The notes beneath the pieces are model-generated. The model was given only the letters and a program-made list of their open reading frames with translations, did not search any database and was not told where the DNA came from. Both the position numbers and the translations under genes were made by a program. A stretch of DNA of 64,000 nucleotides, taken from positions 1 to 64,000 of the forward strand of contig CANQNQ010000006.1 of assembly GCA_947625225.1 (NCBI GenBank), read 5' to 3'. The stretch comes from an uncultured Clostridia bacterium. GTDB lineage: Bacteria; Bacillota; Clostridia; Christensenellales; CAG-917. Below, one piece after another: positions 52,516 to 60,622 of the stretch (the first letter of the stretch is position 1; each line of letters starts with the position of its first letter).

Positions 52516-53436
52516 ATGGCGGATCTTACGATCGAAACAATTGAAAACATGGACGCACAGCCCTCCGAGCAGGGCGATTTGAACGTTCAGCCCCTCGGCG
52601 ACGAGGCGGAGACCTACGTTGCGGATGGGGATATAGACGCGGGAGATCTGTTTATAGAGGACAAGACCATCACCTATCATATCGAGAACTTCGACGGCCC
52701 CATAGACCTGCTTTACACGCTGATTAAGGACGCAAAGATAGACATAGAGGACATCTTCATTTCGGAGGTCACAAGCCAATATGTGGAGATAGTCAAAAAC
52801 ACGCCCAAAGACAGCATCGACTACGAGTACGCGGGCGAGTTTATGGTGATGGCGGCGGAGCTTGTGTACTTCAAATCCATCCGCACGCTGCCCAGCGACG
52901 ACGATGAGGATTACGACGAGGACAGCCCCGAGTACGAGCGCCAGCAATTTATAAACAAGATAAAGGAATACGCGCTGCTGAAAGAGGAGAGCGAAAAGCT
53001 GAGAGGCCTTGAGACCATCAACCGCTTCTACCGCATGCCCGTGTACACCGACAAGGACTACAGGGTGGCGCTGGTCAACTTCTCGCTGCCCAAGCTGGTG
53101 GAGGCGTTTGCCAAGGTGCTTGCCAACGCCGACAGGCGCGAGCAGGAGATAATCCCCAAAAAAGTGGTCAAGGACAGGTTTTCCGTGCATGAGCAGATGG
53201 AGCGCATAGTCGTCATGCTTGGCGAACGCCGCAAGCTGCTGTTTACGGATCTGTTTGAGCCGGACTACGACAAGTCGGACATCGTGACCACCTTCCTCGC
53301 CGTGCTGGAGCTTATGAAATACGGCAGACTGCGCGCCGAGCAGGAAGAGGTGTTTGGCATCATCTGGTTGTTTATCGTCGAGGAGCAGGAGGGTCTGCCC
53401 ATAGAGTTTGAGGAGGGTGACGATGGAAAATATTGA
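52516..53436 (+). CDS. scpA: Segregation and condensation protein ScpA
   Basis: A 306-residue kleisin that links the heads of the SMC dimer. The family start ITYHIENFDGPIDLLYTLI lies at about 52, preceded by an acidic extension of about 50 residues not usual in ScpA. The C-terminal winged-helix part is FLAVLELMKYGRLRAEQEE. Ribosome site is weak. scpB overlaps by 14 bases. Confidence 0.94.
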   Translation: MADLTIETIENMDAQPSEQGDLNVQPLGDEAETYVADGDIDAGDLFIEDKTITYHIENFDGPIDLLYTLIKDAKIDIEDIFISEVTSQYVEIVKNTPKDSIDYEYAGEFMVMAAELVYFKSIRTLPSDDDEDYDEDSPEYERQQFINKIKEYALLKEESEKLRGLETINRFYRMPVYTDKDYRVALVNFSLPKLVEAFAKVLANADRREQEIIPKKVVKDRFSVHEQMERIVVMLGERRKLLFTDLFEPDYDKSDIVTTFLAVLELMKYGRLRAEQEEVFGIIWLFIVEEQEGLPIEFEEGDDGKY

Positions 53437-54178
53437 GAACGTTGTGGAGGCTATCATCTTTTCGAGCGGCACTCCCATTCAAAAATCCGATATTGTGGAA
53501 AAGGTGCCGGAGCTCACCACGCAAAAGCTGAACGGCATCATCAAAAACCTGCAAAAGCGCTACTGTGACGACTGCGGCATTCTGTTGCTTGAATTCAACG
53601 GCAAGCTGCAATTTTCCTCCAATCCCAAATACGGCGACGCGGTGGCGGACGTGCTGACTCCGCTCAAAGAGAAGGAGCTTACAAGGACTTTGCTTGAAGT
53701 GCTTGCCACAATTGCCTACAAACAGCCCATCACGCGCCTTGAGATAGACGATATGCGCGGCGGCACCAATTCGGAGTACGCCATATCCGGTCTGCTCCGC
53801 GCAGGACTGATAGAGGCGGTGGGCAGGAAGGACACCGTCGGCAGACCTCTGCTGTACGGCACCACGGACGGTTTTTTGAAGAAATTCCAGCTGAGAGACA
53901 TTGATTCCTTGCCCGACTACGCCGAAGTGCTGGACAAGCTGAAACTTATCAACACGGAGTTCAGCGGCGAATCGCTGTTCCACAACCGCTCCATCCTCGA
54001 CGGCGAGGAGACCGAAAGTTCGCTTGTCATCGGCGGCGAATCCATCCCCGTGGGGAACGGGCAGAGCGAGGAGGAAGCGGCGGCGGACAACGAGGCGGCA
54101 AAGACGGAGGACGACGACATATTCTCCGACGATATCCCGGACTTCCTTGTCGGCAAGGATTTCGACGTTTTCGATTGA
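53423..54178 (+). CDS. scpB: Segregation and condensation protein ScpB
   Basis: A 251-residue partner of ScpA with two winged-helix domains (ENVVEAIIFSSGTPI ... LATIAYKQPITRLEID ... GRPLLYGTTDGFL). From about 200 the protein is an acidic disordered tail ending DFDVFD. GAGGAGGGTG inside the end of scpA precedes the ATG at 53423. Confidence 0.95.
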   Translation: MENIENVVEAIIFSSGTPIQKSDIVEKVPELTTQKLNGIIKNLQKRYCDDCGILLLEFNGKLQFSSNPKYGDAVADVLTPLKEKELTRTLLEVLATIAYKQPITRLEIDDMRGGTNSEYAISGLLRAGLIEAVGRKDTVGRPLLYGTTDGFLKKFQLRDIDSLPDYAEVLDKLKLINTEFSGESLFHNRSILDGEETESSLVIGGESIPVGNGQSEEEAAADNEAAKTEDDDIFSDDIPDFLVGKDFDVFD

Positions 54179-54198
54179 CAATAATACATTTTACATTC

Positions 54199-54222
54199 AG
54201 CGCGGCGCGTCCGCGCTTTTTT
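54199..54222 (+). terminator. Intrinsic terminator after scpB
   Basis: AGCGCGG pairs with CCGCGCT, followed by six T. Confidence 0.85.
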
Positions 54223-54249
54223 AATATAATTTGCAAATTTACACACAAT

Positions 54250-54741
54250 ATGGCTATGCAATACGTTGTCGTTGTCATAGTCTGCATGTCGTTGCAGTTC
54301 ATATGCGTGCTGATCGCGCCCTTGGACTTGTCGCTTACGGGGCATTTTTCGCTGCGGAGGCGCTTTCTTGCCATAGACGTGCGGCTTATGGGACTGCGCG
54401 TATTGCGACTGCGCGTACGTCCGTTGGAGGATAGGTTCAAGGTGACGGTCAACGGCAAAAGACTACGCAGACCAAAGCGCCTGCGCATAGACGTTCCCGC
54501 CGCACTAAAGGCGCTGAGTCCTCTAAAAACGGAGACGAATATCGGCATTGTGGCGGGGGAAGACGCGCACATTGCCGCTATGGTTACGGCGGCGCTTGAG
54601 GTGGCAAGGCAGGTCTTTGGCTACGCCTGCAGGCTGAAAGCGGCGTGCTACACGGGCGAGGGCGTGGAAGCGGACGGCAGAGTGAAGCTGAGGCTTAGCA
54701 TATTGCGCGTTGCGGCGTGCGCGCTGGCGGCGATAGGCTGA
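54250..54741 (+). CDS. DUF2953 (YtfI-like) membrane protein
   Basis: A 163-residue protein with an N-terminal hydrophobic helix (MQYVVVVIVCMSLQFICVLI) and a basic middle part, resembling the DUF2953 proteins that neighbour ytfJ/gerW in spore formers. Assignment rests mainly on this context. Starts at ATG 54250 or 54256 without a Shine-Dalgarno. Function unknown. Confidence 0.65.
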   Translation: MAMQYVVVVIVCMSLQFICVLIAPLDLSLTGHFSLRRRFLAIDVRLMGLRVLRLRVRPLEDRFKVTVNGKRLRRPKRLRIDVPAALKALSPLKTETNIGIVAGEDAHIAAMVTAALEVARQVFGYACRLKAACYTGEGVEADGRVKLRLSILRVAACALAAIG

Positions 54742-54766
54742 TCGCTTTACATAATCGGAGGCAAAA

Positions 54767-55114
54767 GTGGAAAATATTGACGAGATGTTGAAGCGCGCCA
54801 TCGACTGTATAAAGGGCGCCGTGGGCAACGACGAGATGATAGGCAAACCCATAACCGCGTCGGACGGCAACATAATTTTGCCCGTCAGCAGGCTGAGTTA
54901 CGGCTTTGTTGTGGGCGCGGGGGAGTATGGCGACAAAAAGGACAAGTCCGACAACTATCCCTACACGGGCGCGGCGGGCGGAGGAGTCACGGTGACTCCT
55001 GTGGGCTTTGTCGTGTGCGGCAGGGACAAGCGCTATATAAACGCGGAGCGCCCAACGGACGGCAAGTGGACGGAACTGTTGCGCGCGGTGGTAAACACAT
55101 TGAAGAGGGACTGA
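54767..55114 (+). CDS. ytfJ: GerW-family sporulation protein (YtfJ)
   Basis: A 115-residue member of the GerW/YtfJ family, a forespore protein linked to germination in Bacillus. ENIDEMLKRAI, GKPITASDGNIILPVSR and the Gly-rich AAGGGVTVTPVGFVV are family landmarks. GTG start preceded by GGAGG. Confidence 0.92.
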   Translation: MENIDEMLKRAIDCIKGAVGNDEMIGKPITASDGNIILPVSRLSYGFVVGAGEYGDKKDKSDNYPYTGAAGGGVTVTPVGFVVCGRDKRYINAERPTDGKWTELLRAVVNTLKRD

Positions 55115-55115
55115 T

Positions 55116-56183
55116 ATGAAAAAGAACAACGGAACAATGGCGGTAGTGTTGGCTATGGTCATTATGCTGACGGCGGTGCTGGTCAACAGCATTTGGTTTG
55201 CCGACAGCGCGAGTTATGTGCCGAAATTGCTGAAAACTATTCTAAAAAACGACGCAATTTATAAATCGGACGACTCATTTGCGGACGTTTGCGAGGCACA
55301 TTCGCTTACGGACGCGCAGTATGCGGGCGGCGCGATGACGTCGGGCGTAGTGATGGAATGCAGCTCGCGCAGGGCGCTTATAGACAACAATATGCATGCA
55401 AAATGTTATCCCGCAAGCACTACCAAGGTGCTCACCGCGCTTGTGGTGTTGCAGCGCTTGCCGCTGGAGATGACCGTCACCGTGCCAAAGCGCGCGGTGG
55501 GAGTGGAAGGCTCCTCCATATATCTGAGGGCGGGACAGCGCGTGACGGTCGAGGACTTGCTGTACGGGCTGATGCTAAGGAGCGGCAACGACGCCGCGCA
55601 GACGTTGGCGTACGCCGTCGCGGGCAGCATAGACGCCTTTGCGCGGATAATGAACGAGGTGGCAAGGCAATGCGGCGCGCAGAACTCCAACTTTGTAAAT
55701 CCCCACGGCTTGCATGACGATATGCATTATACCACCGCTTACGACATGGCGCTTATAGCCTCAAAAGCCTACGAATACGAAGAGTTTCGCAAAATTGTAA
55801 ACACCAAGATAGCAAAGATATCCATAGACGGCGAAAGCGTTGCGATAGGCAACAAAAACAAGCTGCTAAAACAGTACAAGGGCGCCAACGGAGTCAAGAC
55901 GGGCTACACCAAAAAGAGCGGCAGATGTCTTGTGGGCGGCGCCGAGAGAGAGGATATGCAGCTTATATCCGTAGTAATGAATTGCCCCGATATGTGGCGG
56001 CAGACGGCAAATATGCTTGACGTGTGCTTTGAAAACTACCGCATGACCCCGCTTGACGAAGCGCTTGCGATGGACGGACAAAACGTGATAGAACTCAGCA
56101 AAGAGGACGTTATAGGCAGGGATTGGAAGGAGATTTTTTATCCCTTGAGAAAGGACGGCAGCGAATGCGTTCGCCTCGTATGA
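55116..56183 (+). CDS. D-alanyl-D-alanine carboxypeptidase (second)
   Basis: A 355-residue S11-family PBP. N-terminal membrane helix (about 8-30), catalytic STTK, SGN in LRSGNDAA and KTG in GVKTGYTKKSGR. No C-terminal amphipathic anchor is obvious, so the N-terminal helix probably holds it. It starts two bases after the gerW stop, suggesting a spore-related DacB-like role. Confidence 0.92.
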   Translation: MKKNNGTMAVVLAMVIMLTAVLVNSIWFADSASYVPKLLKTILKNDAIYKSDDSFADVCEAHSLTDAQYAGGAMTSGVVMECSSRRALIDNNMHAKCYPASTTKVLTALVVLQRLPLEMTVTVPKRAVGVEGSSIYLRAGQRVTVEDLLYGLMLRSGNDAAQTLAYAVAGSIDAFARIMNEVARQCGAQNSNFVNPHGLHDDMHYTTAYDMALIASKAYEYEEFRKIVNTKIAKISIDGESVAIGNKNKLLKQYKGANGVKTGYTKKSGRCLVGGAEREDMQLISVVMNCPDMWRQTANMLDVCFENYRMTPLDEALAMDGQNVIELSKEDVIGRDWKEIFYPLRKDGSECVRLV

Positions 56184-56201
56184 CACTCTGCGCCCATAAA
56201 T

Positions 56202-56241
56202 ACGCGCCCCCGCTGGTATATAGCCTTGCGGAGGCGTTTTT
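56202..56241 (+). terminator. Probable intrinsic terminator
   Basis: CGCCCCCGC pairs with GCGGAGGCG (one mismatch) over a 14-base loop, followed by TTTTTATTTT. Confidence 0.65.
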
Positions 56242-56257
56242 ATTTTGGCAAAACCGC

Positions 56258-56286
56258 TTGCGTACGCGCAAGTTTTAAGTTATACT
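56258..56286 (+). promoter_or_regulatory. Probable rluB-surE promoter
   Basis: TTGCGT at 56258-56263, 17 bases, TATACT at 56281-56286. Confidence 0.55.
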
Positions 56287-56317
56287 TACTACATTATAAA
56301 ATTATCGGCGGTTTTTT

Positions 56318-57121
56318 ATGCGTATCAACAAATATCTTGCCGAATGCGGCCTGTGTTCGCGCCGAAAGGCGGACCTGCTTGTGCAGGACGGGCGCGTCAG
56401 CGTAAACAAAAAAACAGTGCGCGAAGTGGGCACGGACATAGACGAACAAAACGACGTCGTGTATGTGGACGGCAAAAAGGTGGTCAGACCCACCCATTTT
56501 GACTATATAATGTTCAACAAGCCCAAGGGCTGTGTCACCACCGTCAACGACGACAACGACGACAAGAGCGGCAGACCGGAGCTGAGGACGGAGGATCGCG
56601 TTCCCGCCGATGGCAAAAGGCCGCGCAAGACGGTGATGGACTACCTCGACGGCGTAAAGAGCAAGCGCCTTTACCCCGTGGGCAGGCTGGACTACGACAG
56701 CGAAGGGCTGTTGATACTGACCAACGACGGCGACCTTACATACAAGCTGACCCACCCCTCAAGCGAGATACCCAAGACCTACGTCGTGCGCATAGAGGGC
56801 GGCATAGAGGAAAGCGACCTTGCCATCCTGCGCAAGGGCGTCAAGGTGGGCGACGTCAAGTACGGCCGCTGCAAGGTCAAAGTTACGGGCGTCGAGGAGG
56901 GCAGCACCCGCCTTGAAGTCGTGTTGTTCGAGGGCAAAAACAGGGAGATCCGCCGCATGTTCGAGGCGGTGGAGAAAAACGTCACCTTCCTCAAGCGCGT
57001 TGCCATAGGCGACCTCAGGCTGGGCGGACTGTCCCGCGGCAGCTACAGGGAGCTCAACGAAAACGAGATAGCCTATCTCAAGGGGTTGGGCGGCGTTGCG
57101 GACGACGGAGAGAGAGTATGA
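56318..57121 (+). CDS. rluB: RluB/RsuA-family rRNA pseudouridine synthase
   Basis: A 267-residue enzyme. N-terminal S4 domain MRINKYLAECGLCSRRKAD, catalytic GRLDYDSEGLLILTNDG and C-terminal EGKNREIRRMFEAV. RluB modifies U2605 of 23S rRNA in E. coli. GGCGG lies before the ATG. Overlaps surE as ATGA. Confidence 0.94.
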   Translation: MRINKYLAECGLCSRRKADLLVQDGRVSVNKKTVREVGTDIDEQNDVVYVDGKKVVRPTHFDYIMFNKPKGCVTTVNDDNDDKSGRPELRTEDRVPADGKRPRKTVMDYLDGVKSKRLYPVGRLDYDSEGLLILTNDGDLTYKLTHPSSEIPKTYVVRIEGGIEESDLAILRKGVKVGDVKYGRCKVKVTGVEEGSTRLEVVLFEGKNREIRRMFEAVEKNVTFLKRVAIGDLRLGGLSRGSYRELNENEIAYLKGLGGVADDGERV

Positions 57122-57879
57122 ACATACTTATCACAAACGACGACGGATATTGCGCGGCGGGGCTGAGGAAGCTGGCGATCGCGCTGGCGGCAAAGCACGA
57201 CGTGACGGTGGTGGCTCCCGAGCGGCAGAGTTCGGGCGCGGGGCATATGGTGAATTTTTTCGGAGGCATTGCGTATGAAAAAGCGGATATGCCCGACGGG
57301 ATCCCCACCTACGCGGTGGACGGCACACCCGCCGATTGCGTCATTTTTGCGGTGAGGTATCTGTTTGCCAACAAAAAATTCGACCTCGTGCTGTCCGGCA
57401 TAAACGACGTGCTCAATATAGGCTCTGACATAATATATTCCGGCACATTCGGCGCGGCGCAGGAGGGCACTTTTCAGGGCATTCCGTCCGTCGCGCTGTC
57501 CCTGCGCACGCACGGCAGCGAGGACTATACTTTCGCCGTGGAGTTTGCTGTGAACAACCTCGAAGCGTTTATGCGGCACGCAAACGGCGAGATAACCGTC
57601 AACGTCAACATCCCCTCCGTGCGCAGAGAGGATATAGTCGGCGTGCGGGTGGCGCCCGTGGCGTTCAGACCCTACGACGAGAGCTTTGTGACAGACGGCG
57701 TAGACGACAAGGGCAGGGACATTTACCGCGTGCACGGCAAGCCCATACGCGGCATACACGCGCCCGACAGCGACGTGGCGCTGAGTGAAAACGGATACAT
57801 AACGATAAGCCCGGTGCGGCTTATCCCCAACGACCTTGACGTGGTAAACGCCATGGCGGGGACGGAGTTCAGACTATGA
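57118..57879 (+). CDS. surE: 5'-nucleotidase SurE
   Basis: A 253-residue metal-dependent phosphatase of nucleoside monophosphates. ITNDDGYCAAGLRKL holds the metal aspartates, APERQSSGAGH and SGINDVLNIGSDI are conserved. Overlaps the genes on both sides by four bases. Confidence 0.95.
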   Translation: MNILITNDDGYCAAGLRKLAIALAAKHDVTVVAPERQSSGAGHMVNFFGGIAYEKADMPDGIPTYAVDGTPADCVIFAVRYLFANKKFDLVLSGINDVLNIGSDIIYSGTFGAAQEGTFQGIPSVALSLRTHGSEDYTFAVEFAVNNLEAFMRHANGEITVNVNIPSVRREDIVGVRVAPVAFRPYDESFVTDGVDDKGRDIYRVHGKPIRGIHAPDSDVALSENGYITISPVRLIPNDLDVVNAMAGTEFRL

Positions 57880-59099
57880 GCGCGCGCGTGGCGGTGATAG
57901 GCGGCGGCGCCGCGGGTATGGCGGCGGCTATAGCGCTTGCGGAGGGCGGCGCGGACGTTACGCTGTTTGAGCACAACGAGAAGTTGGGCAAAAAACTGTA
58001 CATAACGGGCAAGGGACGCTGCAACCTCTCAAACGACTGCGAGGCAGAGGATGTGCTCGCAAACGTCGTGCACGGCGACAAGTTTTTGCGCTCGGCAATA
58101 TACGGCTTCACGCCAAAGGACGCCATGGCGTTTTTTGAGGGGCTGGGGCTTAAGATAAAAGTTGAGAGAGGCGGGAGAGTGTTTCCCGTATCCGACAAAT
58201 CCTCGGACGTCATAAAGGCGCTGGCTTCACGCATAGATAGTTTGGGCGTGGACGTGCGCTTGCGCGCGCAAGTGAGCGACATACGGCGCGAGGGCGAGGA
58301 ATTTGTCGTGGACGCGTCCATCGGCAAGGAAAAATTCGACTTCGTTGTCATCGCAACGGGCGGCGCGAGCTATCCTTCCACGGGCAGCACAGGGGACGGA
58401 TACAAGTTTGCGGAGCGCTTTGGGCACGCCATAGTGCGACCTACGCCCGCGCTTACCGCGCTCAAAGTGAAGCAGAATGTGAGCGGACTTAAGGGATTGT
58501 CCTTAAAAAACGTGCGCCTCACGGCATTTTGCGGCGGCAGGGAACTGAAAAGCGACTTTGGCGAGATGATGTTCACCGATTGCGCCCTGACCGGTCCAAT
58601 CGCGCTGACGCTGTCCTCGTACGTGACGCGCGAAAGGGGGGTTACGCTGTCCCTCGACCTCAAGCCCGCGCTGGACGAAAAGACGCTGGACAACAGGCTG
58701 CTGCGCGAGTTCGACAGCCGCAAGAATCAGGATATAAAAAACGTCATGCGCGCGCTGTTGCCCGAAAGGCTCAACGTATATGCGCTTGAGCGCGCGGGCG
58801 TGGACGCGTCGCAAAAGGTGAACGCATTGCAGCGCGAGGAGAGAGCGCGCATAGTGGCGACTCTGAAGGACATGCGCTTTGACGTGACGGGCACCGCGCC
58901 ATTTACGGAGGCGGTGATCACTTCCGGCGGAGTTGCGCTCAAGGACGTAAAACCCGACGGGGAGAGCAAACTGCAGGCGGGGCTGTACTTTGCGGGAGAA
59001 GTGCTTGATGTGGACGCGCTGACGGGCGGATTCAATCTGCAGATAGCGTGGGCTACCGCGATCAACGCGGCGCGCAGCATACTCAAAAAAATGCGCTGA
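57876..59099 (+). CDS. HI0933/BaiN-type flavoprotein
   Basis: A 407-residue NAD(P)/FAD-dependent oxidoreductase. GGGAAGMAAAIALAEGG binds FAD, GRCNLSND and ATGGASYPSTGSTGDGY are family motifs, and the C-terminal LDVDALTGGFNLQIAWATG-like ending is clear. Physiological substrate unknown. Starts within the surE stop (ATGA). Confidence 0.92.
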   Translation: MSARVAVIGGGAAGMAAAIALAEGGADVTLFEHNEKLGKKLYITGKGRCNLSNDCEAEDVLANVVHGDKFLRSAIYGFTPKDAMAFFEGLGLKIKVERGGRVFPVSDKSSDVIKALASRIDSLGVDVRLRAQVSDIRREGEEFVVDASIGKEKFDFVVIATGGASYPSTGSTGDGYKFAERFGHAIVRPTPALTALKVKQNVSGLKGLSLKNVRLTAFCGGRELKSDFGEMMFTDCALTGPIALTLSSYVTRERGVTLSLDLKPALDEKTLDNRLLREFDSRKNQDIKNVMRALLPERLNVYALERAGVDASQKVNALQREERARIVATLKDMRFDVTGTAPFTEAVITSGGVALKDVKPDGESKLQAGLYFAGEVLDVDALTGGFNLQIAWATAINAARSILKKMR

Positions 59100-59210
59100 A
59101 ACGGCGTAAAGCATAAACAACCTTTTCAAAAAACGGCGAAAATAAGAATACTTTTCCGCTTTTACAGCGGATAAACTTCTTAAACGGGGCGCGTCCCCGC
59201 AGGAGGATAT

Positions 59211-60620
59211 ATGATAAACGTAGCAATTGACGGTCCCGCAGGCGCGGGCAAAAGCACAGTGGCAAAAGCCGTGGCAAGCCGGATGGGGCTTATATACCTC
59301 GACACCGGCGCAATGTACAGAGCGACAGCATATACTGCCTTGAGCAGAGGCATTGACGTGACCGACGAGGATAGCGTGAAGGCTATGCTTGAGGATATGA
59401 GCATGGACATCGCCTACGAAAACGGCGTGCAGCAGATATACGTCAACGGCGTAAACACAACGCCGTATCTCAGGGAGCATCGCATGTCAAAAGCGGCAAG
59501 CGACATCTCCGCGTTGCCTCCCGTCAGATATAAGATGGTGGAGCTGCAGCGGCTGTTCGCCGCCTCCCACGACGTGGTGCTGGACGGCAGGGATATAGGC
59601 ACGTTTGTGCTGCCCGAGGCAAACTGCAAGTTCTATATGACCGCCACCGCCGAGGAACGTGCGGACCGCCGCTACAAGGAGCTGGTGGAAAAGGGACAGC
59701 AGGTGGATCGCGACGCGCTGCTTAAGGATATAATGCAGCGGGACTACAACGATTCGCACAGGGAAGTCGCGCCCCTCAAGCAGGCGGAGGACGCAGAGTA
59801 TCTGGACACCACCAATATGTCCATAGACGAGGTGGTGCAACACGTTATGCGTCGCATACGCGAAAAGGTGGATCCTCATCCCGCCGAGGCGCCATCTGAA
59901 GTAGAGGCAAAAGAGGAAAACAAGGCGTCTAAAGGGAGCGACCGTATAAAAAAATATTATAAGCCCCTGAAGAGTTACGGCTTTTACAAGTTCATGCGCC
60001 TCATTCTGGTGCCCGTGCAGAAGCTGTTCTGGCCCATAAAGCTGGTCAATCCCCAAAACGCCGTGAAAGGCAGAGCGATATACATATGCAATCACTACTC
60101 CAAGGTGGACACCTTTCTGCCGCTTGTCAAGCTGTTCAAAAAGGAGCCGCACATCCTCGCCAAGTCGGAGCTGTTCGAGGTGCCCATAAGCGCGTGGTTC
60201 TTGTATCACATGGGCGCCATTCCCGTGAGAAGGGGCGAGGCGGACATAGATTGCGTGAAATGCGTGCTCAAACTGCTCAAAGACGATAAGCAGCTGATGA
60301 TGTTTCCGGAGGGCACGCGCAACAAGCAGGGCACTCAGCAGATGGCGGAGATCAAGTCCGGTGCGGCGCGCTTCGCAATAAAGACAAAGGCAACGGTGGT
60401 GCCCATGATGTACTACTCAAAGCCCAGACTGTTCAGGCGCAACTGGCTGTATATAGGCGAGCCGTTCACGCTGGAGCAGTTCTACGGCGCGCGGGACGTT
60501 GAGGGCAGACACGCCGCGACCGAGTTCATCGCCCAAAAGCTGGACGAAACGAGAAAGGCGCTCAACGAATACGTCGAGACGCTAAAGGACAAAAAGGGCA
60601 AGCCCGGAAAGGAGAAATAA
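59211..60620 (+). CDS. cmk: Cytidylate kinase fused to a PlsC-type acyltransferase
   Basis: One frame of 469 residues. Residues 1-220 are CMP kinase (IDGPAGAGKSTVAKAVA, LDTGAMYR, LDGRDIGTFVLP). After a charged linker (221-250) comes a 1-acylglycerol-3-phosphate acyltransferase-like domain with NHYSKVD at 294-300 (the HX4D motif) and FPEGTRN at 365-371. In many Firmicutes cmk, plsC and ispH are separate neighbours; here the first two are joined. AGGAGG precedes the ATG. Confidence 0.94.
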   Translation: MINVAIDGPAGAGKSTVAKAVASRMGLIYLDTGAMYRATAYTALSRGIDVTDEDSVKAMLEDMSMDIAYENGVQQIYVNGVNTTPYLREHRMSKAASDISALPPVRYKMVELQRLFAASHDVVLDGRDIGTFVLPEANCKFYMTATAEERADRRYKELVEKGQQVDRDALLKDIMQRDYNDSHREVAPLKQAEDAEYLDTTNMSIDEVVQHVMRRIREKVDPHPAEAPSEVEAKEENKASKGSDRIKKYYKPLKSYGFYKFMRLILVPVQKLFWPIKLVNPQNAVKGRAIYICNHYSKVDTFLPLVKLFKKEPHILAKSELFEVPISAWFLYHMGAIPVRRGEADIDCVKCVLKLLKDDKQLMMFPEGTRNKQGTQQMAEIKSGAARFAIKTKATVVPMMYYSKPRLFRRNWLYIGEPFTLEQFYGARDVEGRHAATEFIAQKLDETRKALNEYVETLKDKKGKPGKEK

Positions 60621-60622
60621 AG

